A stretch of 64,000 nucleotides of DNA from JACRCG01 sp964524835 (GCA_964524835.1 CAZGEG010000001.1:182063-246062); one strand, 5' to 3'; shown: positions 42,756 through 52,219, numbered from the stretch's first letter. The notes: a model not told the origin generated them from the letters alone. Made by a program: numbers and translations.

Positions 42756-44030
42756 TTATGGTTTGAAAAACGCGACCATGTAGGCCAGATTATCTTTGTA
42801 CTCCAGGTTGCCCAGATGGCCGCCGCGCGGGTAGACCTTGGCCCGGTCGCCGAAGAGCAGCCGCAGATAGTCGAGCTCCGCCGCCGTCAGGATGAAGTCG
42901 TTTTCGTTGGCCATGACCCCGAATTTGTCGGACGACTTCAGATAGCCCTCTATGCTTTTGATGCTCAGGGAGTCGATGTACGCCTGCCTGGTGAGTCCCG
43001 GCCGCTGTTTCTGGAAGTACGGCAACAGATATTCGTTGAAATAGTCGAAGAAGCTCAGGTGACTGGAGACCTGCAGATAGTCGGACAGGGAATCCGAGAC
43101 TTTCAGCACCCGGTTCTTCGGCACGACATAGCCGCTGTTGGTCATCACGTCGGAGGAGAAGATCATACCCGCCAGGTTGATGCGGTAGGTGAGCCCGATC
43201 AATCCGGCGGTTTCCTCGCGGGAGAAAAGTTTCTCCGTATAGATCGAATAGAGAAATTCATCGTTGATGGCGACATAATTACCGTAACGGTAGAACTCGC
43301 TGAACTTGGAAAGCATCTTGTTGAAAAAAATCCCCTGCTTTTTGGCCCCTCCCGGGATCTGCTTCATCAGCTCCTCGATCTGTCCCGCCGAACTGTAGAG
43401 GCTTACCGCGGGGTTGATCATGAGCACCTTGCGGAAGTTGAAGGTACGGCGCTCCTCATCAAGTTTCGCCACGAAGGCGGCCTGGCTGCCCCCCAGGCTG
43501 TAACCGCACAGATGGAAGGTGGATACCAGGGTGTCACCGGCGACCTGTTTCCAGGCTGTTTCCATAACCCGGTACAGATCCGCCGCGTCCTCCGTCAGGT
43601 CCCCGGGAATCCGGCTTTGGGAAGCGGAGATGATAAAATTGGCATGGGACGGCGACGGCAGGGTGATGACGTGAAATCCAGCCTGGTGGAAGGCCTTCAT
43701 CATGGCAATCAGCTTGGCCGACCGGTCGCTGGCTCCGGCACCGGCGATCAGAAAGACCAGCGGCGCCTTGTGATCCTGGTAGGCAAAAGTGCAGCGCAGC
43801 CCCTCGTCGTAATAGAAAATCGGCGGTTTCTTCCGTTCCGGGAAGACATTCAGCACGAGCTGCCTGACGGATATCGTTGCGGGGAAATCGGGCATGAGCT
43901 TGGCCGGGGTCCCGAGGATGGTGGCTTCATACGATCCCGGGATCGGGTAGCCGTACTCGCCGTCAGCTCCGTGCCCCGTCATGGGCAGCAGGATGAGACA
44001 GGATATGAACAGCAGTATTACGTTCATCAT
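42756..44030 (-). CDS. Exported alpha/beta-hydrolase
   Basis: 424 residues with a signal peptide (ILLFISCLILLPMTGHG). A hydrolase fold is supported by the oxyanion strand PLVFLIAGAGASD, the nucleophile elbow GYSLGG (Ser178), a likely acid in ANENDFIL and a His in YPRGGHLGN near the end. The C-terminal half has an insert typical of large serine hydrolases. Same strand and operon as mlaA, so a role in envelope lipid handling is plausible but unproven. Confidence 0.85.
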   Translation of the reverse strand: MMNVILLFISCLILLPMTGHGADGEYGYPIPGSYEATILGTPAKLMPDFPATISVRQLVLNVFPERKKPPIFYYDEGLRCTFAYQDHKAPLVFLIAGAGASDRSAKLIAMMKAFHQAGFHVITLPSPSHANFIISASQSRIPGDLTEDAADLYRVMETAWKQVAGDTLVSTFHLCGYSLGGSQAAFVAKLDEERRTFNFRKVLMINPAVSLYSSAGQIEELMKQIPGGAKKQGIFFNKMLSKFSEFYRYGNYVAINDEFLYSIYTEKLFSREETAGLIGLTYRINLAGMIFSSDVMTNSGYVVPKNRVLKVSDSLSDYLQVSSHLSFFDYFNEYLLPYFQKQRPGLTRQAYIDSLSIKSIEGYLKSSDKFGVMANENDFILTAAELDYLRLLFGDRAKVYPRGGHLGNLEYKDNLAYMVAFFKP

Positions 44031-44069
44031 CTGGATTTCTCCTTCAGAGATTTAGAACCTGGATCAATT

Positions 44070-44345
44070 TCACCTCGGTGTTTCGACGGTGCGTTTTTTT
44101 TCGGGCGCTACCGGCTGTTTCCCTTCGGGTTGTACGGACTGTTCCATCTGGAAAGGAAGACGACCCTGATCGTTGCTCAGCTTCGGTGCCTCCTCGATAA
44201 TCTGCCAGTTATTCCCTACCGGCAGGGCCAGGGGTTTCGTGGTCGGCGCTGCCGGTGCCTGAGCCGCTTGCCCGGCGTCGAAAGTGCTGCAGCCGCAGAG
44301 AAGGAAAAGGGAAGAGAAGAGCAGTAGCGAGCGGGTACATTTCAT
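44070..44345 (-). CDS. Small lipoprotein
   Basis: 91 residues. Signal peptide with lipobox LCGC (Cys19), then a Pro/Ala/Gln-rich disordered chain (FDAGQAAQAPAAPTTKPLAL, VQPEGKQPVAPEKKRTVETP). A spacer-like outer-membrane lipoprotein of unknown role between the hydrolase and MFS genes, all minus strand. Confidence 0.8.
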   Translation of the reverse strand: MKCTRSLLLFSSLFLLCGCSTFDAGQAAQAPAAPTTKPLALPVGNNWQIIEEAPKLSNDQGRLPFQMEQSVQPEGKQPVAPEKKRTVETPR

Positions 44346-44391
44346 GGCAAGACTCCTTTGGATTTGAGGAAACTACCTGACGACGCAGCAG

Positions 44392-45636
44392 TCATAAGCC
44401 CTCCACGTGCGCCATATCCCGCACGACGAACCTGCCGCAGACGAAACAGAGCAGGCCGGCAATCAGCATGGCACCGGGGGTTATCAGGAGGGCGCTTTGC
44501 AGACCCCACCGGTCCGACAGCCAGCCGAGGATGGAGGGGGAAACCGCGTCACCCAGGGCGTGGATAAAAAAGATGTTGACCGCAAAGGCCATGGCACGGA
44601 CTGCCGGGTCCGTCACGTTGATGATGACGGTATTGAGCGGGCCGGTGTTGAGAAAAAGAAAGAACTCGGCGATAAAAATTGCAGTCATGCAGCCGGTCAG
44701 ACCGGGGGCAAGGATGGCCCAGGCAGCGAAGGGGGTGCCGATCAGGAATCCCCAGCCGGAGACCAGCAGATAGCCCTTGCCGCTTTTTTTCTGCCAGCGG
44801 TCGCCAAGCCAGCCGCCGGCCAGGGTGCCTAGAATCCCCGCCAGCACCGTGGTCGCTCCGAACATCATATTCGCCTTTGCCACATCGAGGGAATGGACGC
44901 GGTAGAGAAAAGAGGGGATCCACTGGGCGAGCCCCCCGATGGCGAAGGTCATCGCCGCCATGGCGAGGGTATTGCAGACAAACGAACGGTTTCTGAACAG
45001 GTCGGAGTATCCTGTGGAAACTTTTCCTGTTGATACTTGTGGAGATGCGTCGTCTCCGCCGCGAGGGGATGTGCGCAACAGTGCGAGGGGAACCGCCAAC
45101 AGCAGGCCCGGCACGCCGACCAGCAGAAAAGCTGCATGCCAGCCGAACCTCTGCCCCAGCAGACCGCCGAGGAGATAGCCGAGCGCGCTGCCTACCGGAA
45201 TGGCGACATAGAACCAGGCGAGAACCCGGCCGCGCTGCTCTTTCGGGAAGAAGTCGGAGACCAGACCGGGCGATACCGTGCCGAAACTCGCTTCGCCGAC
45301 CCCGACAACGGCTCGGGCGGCCAGCAGGGTCTTGTATCCCGGGGCAAAACCTGCCAGGGCCGTGGCCAGGCTCCAGAGGACGAGGCCGCCGGATGCGAGC
45401 CTGGTCCGGCTCCAGTGGTCGCCGAGCCAACCGAAGAGCGGAGCGAAGAGCATGTAGCTGAACATGAAGGCGCTCCCGAGGAACCCGAGCGCCGTATCGG
45501 AAAGCTGCAGATCTGTTTTGATCAGGGGAAACACCGCGAAGAGCACCTGCCGGTCGATGTAGTTGAGCAGGTTCACCGCCAGCAGGAGTCCCAGGGCGTA
45601 GCGGCGGTAGGGTATCGAGATCGGTGCGGCATTCAT
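44392..45636 (-). CDS. MFS transporter (spinster-like)
   Basis: 414 residues, twelve predicted membrane helices. The N-terminus NLLNYIDRQVLFAVFPLIKT and GWLGDHWSRTRLASGGLVLW fit the spinster-type MFS subfamily (first-loop GxLGDRxxRR-like motif A). A second copy of the motif is at GGWLGDRWQKKSGKG. Spinster-like proteins carry lipids or hydrophobic compounds, which suits the neighbouring mlaA and acyltransferase genes, but the substrate is not determinable. Confidence 0.88.
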   Translation of the reverse strand: MNAAPISIPYRRYALGLLLAVNLLNYIDRQVLFAVFPLIKTDLQLSDTALGFLGSAFMFSYMLFAPLFGWLGDHWSRTRLASGGLVLWSLATALAGFAPGYKTLLAARAVVGVGEASFGTVSPGLVSDFFPKEQRGRVLAWFYVAIPVGSALGYLLGGLLGQRFGWHAAFLLVGVPGLLLAVPLALLRTSPRGGDDASPQVSTGKVSTGYSDLFRNRSFVCNTLAMAAMTFAIGGLAQWIPSFLYRVHSLDVAKANMMFGATTVLAGILGTLAGGWLGDRWQKKSGKGYLLVSGWGFLIGTPFAAWAILAPGLTGCMTAIFIAEFFLFLNTGPLNTVIINVTDPAVRAMAFAVNIFFIHALGDAVSPSILGWLSDRWGLQSALLITPGAMLIAGLLCFVCGRFVVRDMAHVEGL

Positions 45637-45672
45637 GCGGTGTATCCTCTTTGGTCCTCTTTGGTCTTTCTG

Positions 45673-45700
45673 GTAGAGACGTAAGATCTTACGTCTCTAC
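45673..45700. repeat. Perfect 28-bp palindrome
   Basis: GTAGAGACGTAAGA followed by its exact reverse complement. The arms GTAGAGACG/CGTCTCTAC are the ends of a dispersed palindromic repeat well known from Cyanobacteria (from memory). It lies between the MFS and ligase genes and may also form a terminator-like hairpin. Confidence 0.7.
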
Positions 45701-45722
45701 GAACGTGATTACGGTCGCGGGG

Positions 45723-48200
45723 TTAAAGCCTTTCCACCGCCCGGTGCGCCGTTTCCACGATCTCTGCCGCTTCCTCGGTGCGGAAGCGGAGCGGCTCCCC
45801 GAAGGTGACCGTCACCCTGCCCCGTTTCGGAAACTTCGCGTTGTGCGGCAGGACCTGATCGGAGCCGCTGATTTTTATCGGCACGACCGGAATCCCCACC
45901 TCCTTGACCATGATTCCCAGTCCCAGCTGGAATGGATTCATGGCGCCGTCCCTGGAGTGCCCCCCTTCCGGGAAGATCAGGACGTTGAAACCGGCATCGG
46001 CAAGTTTTCCCATGTACGTGAGAGAACCGCCGAACCCGTGTGTCTGGGGAAGGGGAAAGAGGTTGAACAGCAGAGTACCGTATTCGTAGCTCAAACGCCG
46101 CAAAAATCGGTCGACCCCGTGATAGTCGCCGAAGAAGAACTCTTCCCAGGCGGCGGTGGCGGTCCGGCAGCGGAGCCCTCGCGGAAGCGCAAAATTGATG
46201 GCGGGATGGTCCAGATAGCTTAAATGGTTGGCCACGAAAAAGACCGGCCCGTCCAGGTTCTCAAGATTTTCAAGCCCCCGCACCTCCAGCGTGACGAAGC
46301 TGCGGAACAGCGGACCGTGGATCAGGGCGTCCCAGACCAACCGCACCCCCCTGAAGAAGCGGGAGTTGGTCCAGAAGCGGAAATGGTCGTGCCGGGTCGG
46401 TTTTTCCCGCTTCTCGATCATCGTGCGCAGGTCGGAAACCCTCGTCTGCGGTCCGATCCGGGAGTCCTCGATATCGAGGCGGAATTCCTGTTCCAGGTAA
46501 CTGACCAGTTCAACCCGGTCGATGGAGGTAAGGCCCAGGTCGGCCACGAGCAGCGATTGCTCGCGGATCTTACCCGCAGCACTGCCGGTCACCCTGGCAA
46601 GCAGGTTGAGCAGGGAATCCCGGCAGACGGCGGATTCGCCCACTTCCGCCCCCTTTTCGACCTCCTCCCTGACCGCAAACTTCTTGATCTTGAGAGTCGT
46701 CGTCTTGGGAAATTCCGGTTCGCTCCAGATGGTGAAGCCGGTAATCTGCTGCAGCGCGTCCAGCCCCCTGTTCGCCCGGGCGATGATCTCTTCGGGAGAA
46801 CTGCCGCTCCCGTCAAGGAGCAGCACGGCATGCACCTCTTCTCCGCCGCCTCCCTTTTCGACGCCGATGACGCACGACTCCTTCACCCCGGCGATCCTGT
46901 TCAGCGTCGCTTCCAGTTCGTCGGGATAGACATTGACCCCCGAACCGGTGACGATCAGCTCCTTCTCCCTCCCCTTGATGACCAGCCAGCCGTCCGGACC
47001 GACCTCCCCGAGATCGCCGGTCCGGAACCAGCCGTCATCGGTGAAGGCATCGCGGGTGGCCTGCTCGTTACCGTAGTAGCCGGGGAAGACATTGTCCCCG
47101 CGGGCCAGGATCTCCTTACCCGCGATCTTGAGCTGCACCCCCGGCAGAGGCGGACCGACCGAACCGGCCACCTGCCGCTCCATGGTATTGACGCAGAGAA
47201 CCGGAGAGGTTTCCGTCAGTCCATACCCCTCCAGAACGGTGAATCCCATGCTGCTCCAGAAGTTGAAAACGTCCGGGGCCAGCGGTGCGCCGCCTGAAAC
47301 GAAGACGGTAAAATTGCTGCCGAACTTTCTCTGTACCGGGAAAAAGAGTATCCGGCGCAGACCGTGCGGAAGCCGCGCTGCAAGCTGCACCATCCCCCGG
47401 AACAGGCCGGAGAGGTGTTTCTCCTCCAGCTCCCGCTCGATCGTCGTTTTGAGCAACTGCATGAGGCGGGGAACGGACATGATGACGTGGATGTCCTCAT
47501 CGCCCAGCGCGTCCATGATCGCCGAGGGCTTGAGGGTGCGCAGATACACGATCGCCGCGCCGCGGTAGAGGGGCGTGAAAAAGCCGCCCATCTGCTCGAA
47601 CATGTGTGACAGCGGGAGCAGGGAAAGGAAGGTGAACCGGCAGGTGATGATCGGTACCTGCGTGTTTATCTGGAGCATGTTGGCGACCAGGTTCCTGTGG
47701 GTGAGAATCACCCCTTTCGGATTGCCGGTCGTGCCGGATGTATAGATGAGCTGAGCCGGATCATCCGGCGCTGGAGCTGAAATTTCGCCGATCGGCCGGA
47801 CCTCTTCGAGCAGGTACTGCAGCTCTTCCAGCAGCATCGACGCGGCCGAGGTTATCCGCTCCGGCTTGAAGCGGCTCTGCAGGACGACGCGAGCACCCGT
47901 AAGGGTGCGGATGTTTTCCGCGCGCGCCAGATCGGACATGAAGTCCACCGGGACTGCGACCGCCCCGCGGATGATGATCCCCCAATAGGCGATCCCCCAC
48001 CAGGAGGAGTTGGGTCCCCAGAGGAGCACCCTGTCCCCCGGTTCCACGCGGCTCTCCGCCAGCAGATTTGCCATCTTCAGGGCAAGATCGTGGAGCTGCC
48101 GGTAGGAAACCACGAGCCGTCGCACACCGGTGCGGTTTATGAAGGCGGTTTTATCGCCCAGCGCTTCGAACGTATTGAACAGATCGATCAATGTCTGCAT
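45723..48200 (-). CDS. AMP-ligase / acyl carrier / acyltransferase fusion protein
   Basis: About 825 residues from MQTLIDLFNTF (ATG 48200, GGAG 5 nt upstream; another ATG at 48218). Three domains: acyl-CoA/acyl-ACP ligase (about 1-510; YTSGTTGNPKGVILTHRN, GYGLTETSPVL, GWFRTGDLGEVG); an acyl carrier domain (about 540-610) with ADLGLTSIDRVEL, where the Ser takes phosphopantetheine; and a PlsC-type acyltransferase (about 640-825) with NHLSYLDHP and FPEGGHSRDG. It resembles Aas (2-acyl-GPE acyltransferase/acyl-ACP synthetase) but with ligase first and a built-in ACP. Likely activates a fatty acid, loads it on its own carrier and transfers it to a lysolipid. Confidence 0.9.
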   Translation of the reverse strand: MQTLIDLFNTFEALGDKTAFINRTGVRRLVVSYRQLHDLALKMANLLAESRVEPGDRVLLWGPNSSWWGIAYWGIIIRGAVAVPVDFMSDLARAENIRTLTGARVVLQSRFKPERITSAASMLLEELQYLLEEVRPIGEISAPAPDDPAQLIYTSGTTGNPKGVILTHRNLVANMLQINTQVPIITCRFTFLSLLPLSHMFEQMGGFFTPLYRGAAIVYLRTLKPSAIMDALGDEDIHVIMSVPRLMQLLKTTIERELEEKHLSGLFRGMVQLAARLPHGLRRILFFPVQRKFGSNFTVFVSGGAPLAPDVFNFWSSMGFTVLEGYGLTETSPVLCVNTMERQVAGSVGPPLPGVQLKIAGKEILARGDNVFPGYYGNEQATRDAFTDDGWFRTGDLGEVGPDGWLVIKGREKELIVTGSGVNVYPDELEATLNRIAGVKESCVIGVEKGGGGEEVHAVLLLDGSGSSPEEIIARANRGLDALQQITGFTIWSEPEFPKTTTLKIKKFAVREEVEKGAEVGESAVCRDSLLNLLARVTGSAAGKIREQSLLVADLGLTSIDRVELVSYLEQEFRLDIEDSRIGPQTRVSDLRTMIEKREKPTRHDHFRFWTNSRFFRGVRLVWDALIHGPLFRSFVTLEVRGLENLENLDGPVFFVANHLSYLDHPAINFALPRGLRCRTATAAWEEFFFGDYHGVDRFLRRLSYEYGTLLFNLFPLPQTHGFGGSLTYMGKLADAGFNVLIFPEGGHSRDGAMNPFQLGLGIMVKEVGIPVVPIKISGSDQVLPHNAKFPKRGRVTVTFGEPLRFRTEEAAEIVETAHRAVERL

Positions 48201-48234
48201 GGAGACTCCGCTGTTCATGCCTCGATCGGCGAAC

Positions 48235-48522
48235 TCATTGTATCTTCGTGATCGTATCGTGCAGGATGCTCCTGACCTCGCCCCACACACGCTCCGTCCC
48301 CGACTTGAGCTCTTCCCACTCATGATCGCCGGCGGTCGATATGCCCTGGAGTTTCTCCGCAGCCTCGTTACGTTTGAGCTGCAGAGCCGCTATCGCTTTG
48401 GAATAATCCGTCGTCGTCTCGGGAGTGCTGCTTTCCGCCCTGTCTTTCAGCCGTTCGATCTGGTTATTCCATTCGACCATCTGTGCGGAGAGTTTCTCGA
48501 CGTACTCGGCCCGACTGTCCAT
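48235..48522 (-). CDS. Coiled-coil protein (sll1863 stress-response family type)
   Basis: 95 residues, almost all one heptad-repeat helix: EYVEKLSAQMVEWNNQIERL, AIAALQLKRNEAAEKLQGIS and EELKSGTERVWGEVRSILHD. This layout matches short coiled-coil proteins named after cyanobacterial sll1863. Function unknown, perhaps stress related. Located just upstream of the ligase fusion with a 34-nt gap. Confidence 0.75.
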   Translation of the reverse strand: MDSRAEYVEKLSAQMVEWNNQIERLKDRAESSTPETTTDYSKAIAALQLKRNEAAEKLQGISTAGDHEWEELKSGTERVWGEVRSILHDTITKIQ

Positions 48523-48632
48523 GATGATGACCTCCGTATCGTTCTGTCCATGGGGCTGAAAATTTCTGAGGACTCTTTATCCCCGCGGCGGCGGGTATGA
48601 AGAGTCCTCAGGTTCACTGAACATATCCGGGT

Positions 48633-49589
48633 TTATCTGTCGCGTCCCCGGCCTCTGTCGTCATCTCTTTCCTGCCCCTGCCCGCGGCCATGATCACGCT
48701 CCTGCGGCTCTCCCCTCCCCTGCGGCCTCTGTTCCTGCACATTCGGCCGTGGCGCCTGCTGCTCACGCTGTACAGCCCCCGGCTGCTGTTGCCTGCGTTC
48801 CTGGACTGCAGGGGCGTGCTGTTGAGGAGGGTTTGATCTCTGAACGTTTTCGCCACCCCGCTGCGGCGGCTGCGAGCGCGGGTCGGACGGAGCACCCTGC
48901 TGGTGCGGAGACGGACGTTGCTGTTCCATCTGCCGTTGGCTTCTCACCGGAGGAGCTTCCTGCCTTCCACGTTGAGCGGGTGCCGGGGCTCCCTGCTGCT
49001 GAATGTGCTGGCGGACTACAGTGTCACGCGGCTGGTAGCGGTAACTCCGGCCGCGCAGTGAATGCTGCTGTTCTATCTGGCGGGGATACCTGTCCCCGGA
49101 ATACTGGCGCTGGTAGGTGGGGCGCGGCGCACGTGCCGGAACCGAAGAGCGGTTCCACCTGTCCCACCCGCCTCGACGATGCTCCCAGTCACGTCCCCAG
49201 TGCTGCCCCCAACGGGGCGGCGCATTCGACTGCCAGCCTCGGAAGTACACGGGAGGCTGGCGGTAGTAGCGAACAGGTATGCGCAGGACGTACAGAGGAA
49301 CCGCATAAGGTTCCACAAATCCCCAGGGGCCGTTGTACCAGGTACTCGCATACCAGTTATCATCCTGGAAGACCCAGTACATGCCGTCGTAAAAGAAAAA
49401 ATTGCCGTTCACCTGCGGGGCATAGTAGACCGGATAGCCGGGCACCGGAGTCAACTCCGGAAATACCGGCAGGTTGATGCCGATGCTCAGATTGGGGAGC
49501 CCGATACCGATGCTCACCTCGGCTTCGGCAGACGTCACCGCACAGAACAGCATTGACAGCACAATCAATCCATTGCGGATTTTCTTCAT
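48633..49589 (-). CDS. Exported Arg/Gln/Pro-rich protein
   Basis: 318 residues with a signal peptide (IVLSMLFCAVTSAEA). The mature part begins VSIGIGLPNLSIGINLPVFP and has an aromatic globular region (NFFFYDGMYWVFQDDNWYAS, YNGPWGFVEP, to about 140) like the YXWGXW-type repeat proteins. The rest is disordered: many QQ, RQ, PR and, at the very end, GRGQGQERDDDRGRGRDR. A very basic surface protein of unknown role, possibly binding polyanions. Shares its mature start with the protein at 49658-49972. Confidence 0.8.
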   Translation of the reverse strand: MKKIRNGLIVLSMLFCAVTSAEAEVSIGIGLPNLSIGINLPVFPELTPVPGYPVYYAPQVNGNFFFYDGMYWVFQDDNWYASTWYNGPWGFVEPYAVPLYVLRIPVRYYRQPPVYFRGWQSNAPPRWGQHWGRDWEHRRGGWDRWNRSSVPARAPRPTYQRQYSGDRYPRQIEQQHSLRGRSYRYQPRDTVVRQHIQQQGAPAPAQRGRQEAPPVRSQRQMEQQRPSPHQQGAPSDPRSQPPQRGGENVQRSNPPQQHAPAVQERRQQQPGAVQREQQAPRPNVQEQRPQGRGEPQERDHGRGQGQERDDDRGRGRDR

Positions 49590-49657
49590 TTTGACCTCCT
49601 TTGGAAAAGTTCATCGAATCAGGCTGACTGAAAACGCAGAAAAAAATTTATTGCGTT

Positions 49658-49972
49658 CTAATGGCCGCGCTTGCCGTGTCTGTCATGGTCGTCATCATGA
49701 CCGCGACCCCTGTTATGCTTCTTCTCTTTTTTATAATGTTTGCCACGATGTTTCTTTTCCATATACACCCGGCGATCATGTTCCACGTAATATGGGCGAC
49801 CGGCGTCGTTATGGATGTATACGTTCGGCGGTGCCGGCTGGTAGTCACTGATGCTGAAACTCAGATTTGGTGTACCTACCTGTACGGAAACCGAGGCCCC
49901 GGCTTCATTGATGCCGAAGGCCATGGCTACCGCCGTCAGGGCCAGCATTGAAAGAATGGATTTTGTTCGCAT
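49658..49972 (-). CDS. Small exported His/Lys-rich protein
   Basis: 104 residues: signal peptide (ILSMLALTAVAMAFGINEAG), then VSVQVGTPNLSFSISDYQPA, which aligns with the start of the mature 48633-49589 protein. The C-terminus is rich in His, Lys, Arg and Asp (KKHRGKHYKKEKKHNRGRG, HDDDHDRHGKRGH), which could bind metal ions. The family is unknown. Confidence 0.75.
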   Translation of the reverse strand: MRTKSILSMLALTAVAMAFGINEAGASVSVQVGTPNLSFSISDYQPAPPNVYIHNDAGRPYYVEHDRRVYMEKKHRGKHYKKEKKHNRGRGHDDDHDRHGKRGH

Positions 49973-50463
49973 TACGGCTCCTTGTTCAACCGGTTGTAGT
50001 TTTGGTTCAAACCCGATGTCCCTGGTTCAGACATAGTACTACAACTTTAATGCCAAGAGTTGATTTCAGTTTATACAGATGCAACATAACGTTTTAATTG
50101 CTTATATTTTATCACACATTTCAGAGCCGGCACGTCAGCCGTCAAAGGGAGTCATCACATCCGGCAAAGCCGTCATATCCGGCGGGTCACGAAACGATTC
50201 CCGGTTCCAGACATGGCGCAGCCGGACAAAAGGGGGAGGGCCGGATACGGTTCTCCCCCTTTTGTCCGGCTGCAGGGACAAACTTACTCCCCGGGACCTG
50301 CCGCACGATCAGTTGAAAAAATAGCGGAGACCGACAGTCGTGGAAAAACTCGACGGATCGAAACTGCCCACGCCTAGGCCACTCTGACGGTGTGTAAATC
50401 TTCCCGTAGTTCAAAACTACGGGAAGATCGACAACCAATGATTTCAAACCGAATAACTTTATT
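49973..50463. other. Non-coding interval with two large hairpins
   Basis: No gene seen. A 21-bp perfect inverted repeat (50218-50238 with 50253-50273, 14-nt loop) and a 14-bp one (50398-50411 with 50415-50428, 3-nt loop). The second lies just after the Ig-DUF3494 gene stop on the minus strand and may end its transcript. Neither has a clear T run. Confidence 0.6.
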
Positions 50464-52215
50464 TCAATTCGGTTTTGTAACGGTACTGGCATTCAGTATT
50501 ACCGCACTCTGTGCCAGCGCCCTGCCGTTCATTGTCGCGCCGGTTCCCAGCGTGATCGATGTTTGAGACAGAATGATCCCCTCGAAATGAGCGGTTGTAC
50601 CGATGTTAACCGTACCGGCAACCTGCCAGAAGATGTTCTTTGCCTGTGCCCCGCCGATCAGATAGATTTTCTTTGCGGGGCTGACCAGAAGATTTCCCGG
50701 TATCTGGAAGATCCAGACATCATTTGCACCGCCTGACAGGGTCACATCAGATGAAATGGTAACACCCGAGGTCCAATTGTAGAGACCGGCAACAAGGGTT
50801 TGTCCGCCGATCTCTCCGGCACCCGCGTTCACGAAATCAGGTGTCGGGCGGCCGGCGGCGGCGGTGTAGGCAGTGCCCATGTCGGTTACCGCAGTGGTCA
50901 GAGCCGTGCTCGTAGGCGCCGTCATATCGGCTCCATATAAATTACCGGTCACCTGGAGCGAAGTTGCAGATGTTGTCCCCACCATCGTCAATGAAAAACC
51001 GGTCAGGAAAGATGTTGCTGCCGGGCTCAAGCCGATATCCCCGGTAATTGCAGAGGCCGGGACGGTAGAGACACCTGTTTCTGCAAGAATCACATAATTA
51101 CCGGCCGCACCGAGAAGCACCGGTGACGGTCCGAGCACGACCGCAGCTGCAGTGGTAAAGGACCATACTTTATTTGCTGCCAGGGCATTGCCTGCAAGGT
51201 CCTTAACCCCGGTTGTAATCGTGGCGGTATAGGTTGTGCCTGCTGCAAGAGGAGCGGCGGGGGTAAAGGTCGCAATTTTGGTCAGTGCGGCATAGCCTGC
51301 GGCGCCGGTTACGGATGCTGCATTCGGTCCTGCAAGCTTGAAGGTTGCCGCGGTGATCGTCAGCGGGTCAATCGCCTCACTGAAGGTTGCGCTGGCGGTG
51401 CCGTTGAGCGCCACACCTGTGGCAAGATTACCCGGTACTGTTGAAATAACGGTAGGCGCCGCTGTATCAGCAGCGACAGCCGTTGTGAAGCTCCAAACGT
51501 AATCGGCTGCGAGCGCATTGCCGGCCAGGTCCTTGACTCCGCTCGCGCCGCCCTTGATTGTGGCGGTGTAGCCGGTGCTGGCGGAGAGGCTGTTCGCAGG
51601 GATAAACAGTGCGTTCACGCCGGAATAGTTCACGGTGCCTGCAACCGGGGCGCCGGAAGCTGTGTTCTTCAACGTCAAATTTACGTTGGTAATCGTCAGG
51701 GGGTCCATCCCCTCGCCGAATGTTGCACCGATTTGCGAATTGGTGGCGACGTTTGTCGAACCGTTGAGATTAGTGGTGCCGCCAACGGCAGGCGCTGTCG
51801 TATCTGCAGTCGCACCGGTGGTGAATTTCCATACATAGTCGCTCGCCACTGCATTGCCTGCCAGGTCGGTGACCCCGGTTGTAATCGTTGCCGTATACTC
51901 GGTGCTGACGGCAAGATTGACTGTCGGATTAAAGACCGCAGTTACACCGGTGAAAGTTACAGATCCTGTAACTGGCGTTGTCCCCTGCTTCACGGTAAAC
52001 GTTGCTGCTCCGATTGTAGCCGGCGCCATTGCCTCGCTGAATGTTGCTGCGATAGATGAATTCAGCGCAACAGCTGTGGCAGTTTTAGCCGGGTTTGTGG
52101 AGTTCACCGTCGGCGCGATAGAGTCTGAGTTCCCATTGCCGCCGCACCCGGCTACAGCAGTCACGAGCAGCAGCGCCGGAATCCACATTTTTGAAAAAAC
52201 ACTGAATTTGCTCAT
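50464..52215 (-). CDS. Lipoprotein with three Ig-like (Big_5) domains and a DUF3494 domain
   Basis: 583 residues from MSKFSVFSKMW (ATG 52215). Lipobox AGCGG with lipid Cys at about 23. Three SbsA-type Ig-like repeats follow (about 30-130, 132-240, 245-345), each opening DxxAPTV and ending LAGNALAADYVWSFTT. The C-terminal 220 residues are a DUF3494 beta-solenoid (GAAGNYVILAETGVSTVP, ITGDIGLSPAATSFLTGF, VWIFQIPGNL, KNIFWQVAGTVNIGTTAHFE, GRALAQSAVILNAS). DUF3494 includes ice-binding proteins and adhesin tips. Expected to be displayed on the outer membrane. Its SD lies in a hairpin shared with two paralogues. Confidence 0.9.
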   Translation of the reverse strand: MSKFSVFSKMWIPALLLVTAVAGCGGNGNSDSIAPTVNSTNPAKTATAVALNSSIAATFSEAMAPATIGAATFTVKQGTTPVTGSVTFTGVTAVFNPTVNLAVSTEYTATITTGVTDLAGNAVASDYVWKFTTGATADTTAPAVGGTTNLNGSTNVATNSQIGATFGEGMDPLTITNVNLTLKNTASGAPVAGTVNYSGVNALFIPANSLSASTGYTATIKGGASGVKDLAGNALAADYVWSFTTAVAADTAAPTVISTVPGNLATGVALNGTASATFSEAIDPLTITAATFKLAGPNAASVTGAAGYAALTKIATFTPAAPLAAGTTYTATITTGVKDLAGNALAANKVWSFTTAAAVVLGPSPVLLGAAGNYVILAETGVSTVPASAITGDIGLSPAATSFLTGFSLTMVGTTSATSLQVTGNLYGADMTAPTSTALTTAVTDMGTAYTAAAGRPTPDFVNAGAGEIGGQTLVAGLYNWTSGVTISSDVTLSGGANDVWIFQIPGNLLVSPAKKIYLIGGAQAKNIFWQVAGTVNIGTTAHFEGIILSQTSITLGTGATMNGRALAQSAVILNASTVTKPN

Positions 52216-52219
52216 AGAT

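Noticed and set aside
42741..44327. 528-codon plus-strand frame
   Set aside because: Antisense to the alpha/beta-hydrolase gene and its neighbours; composition rich in R, Q, G and V typical of shadow frames.
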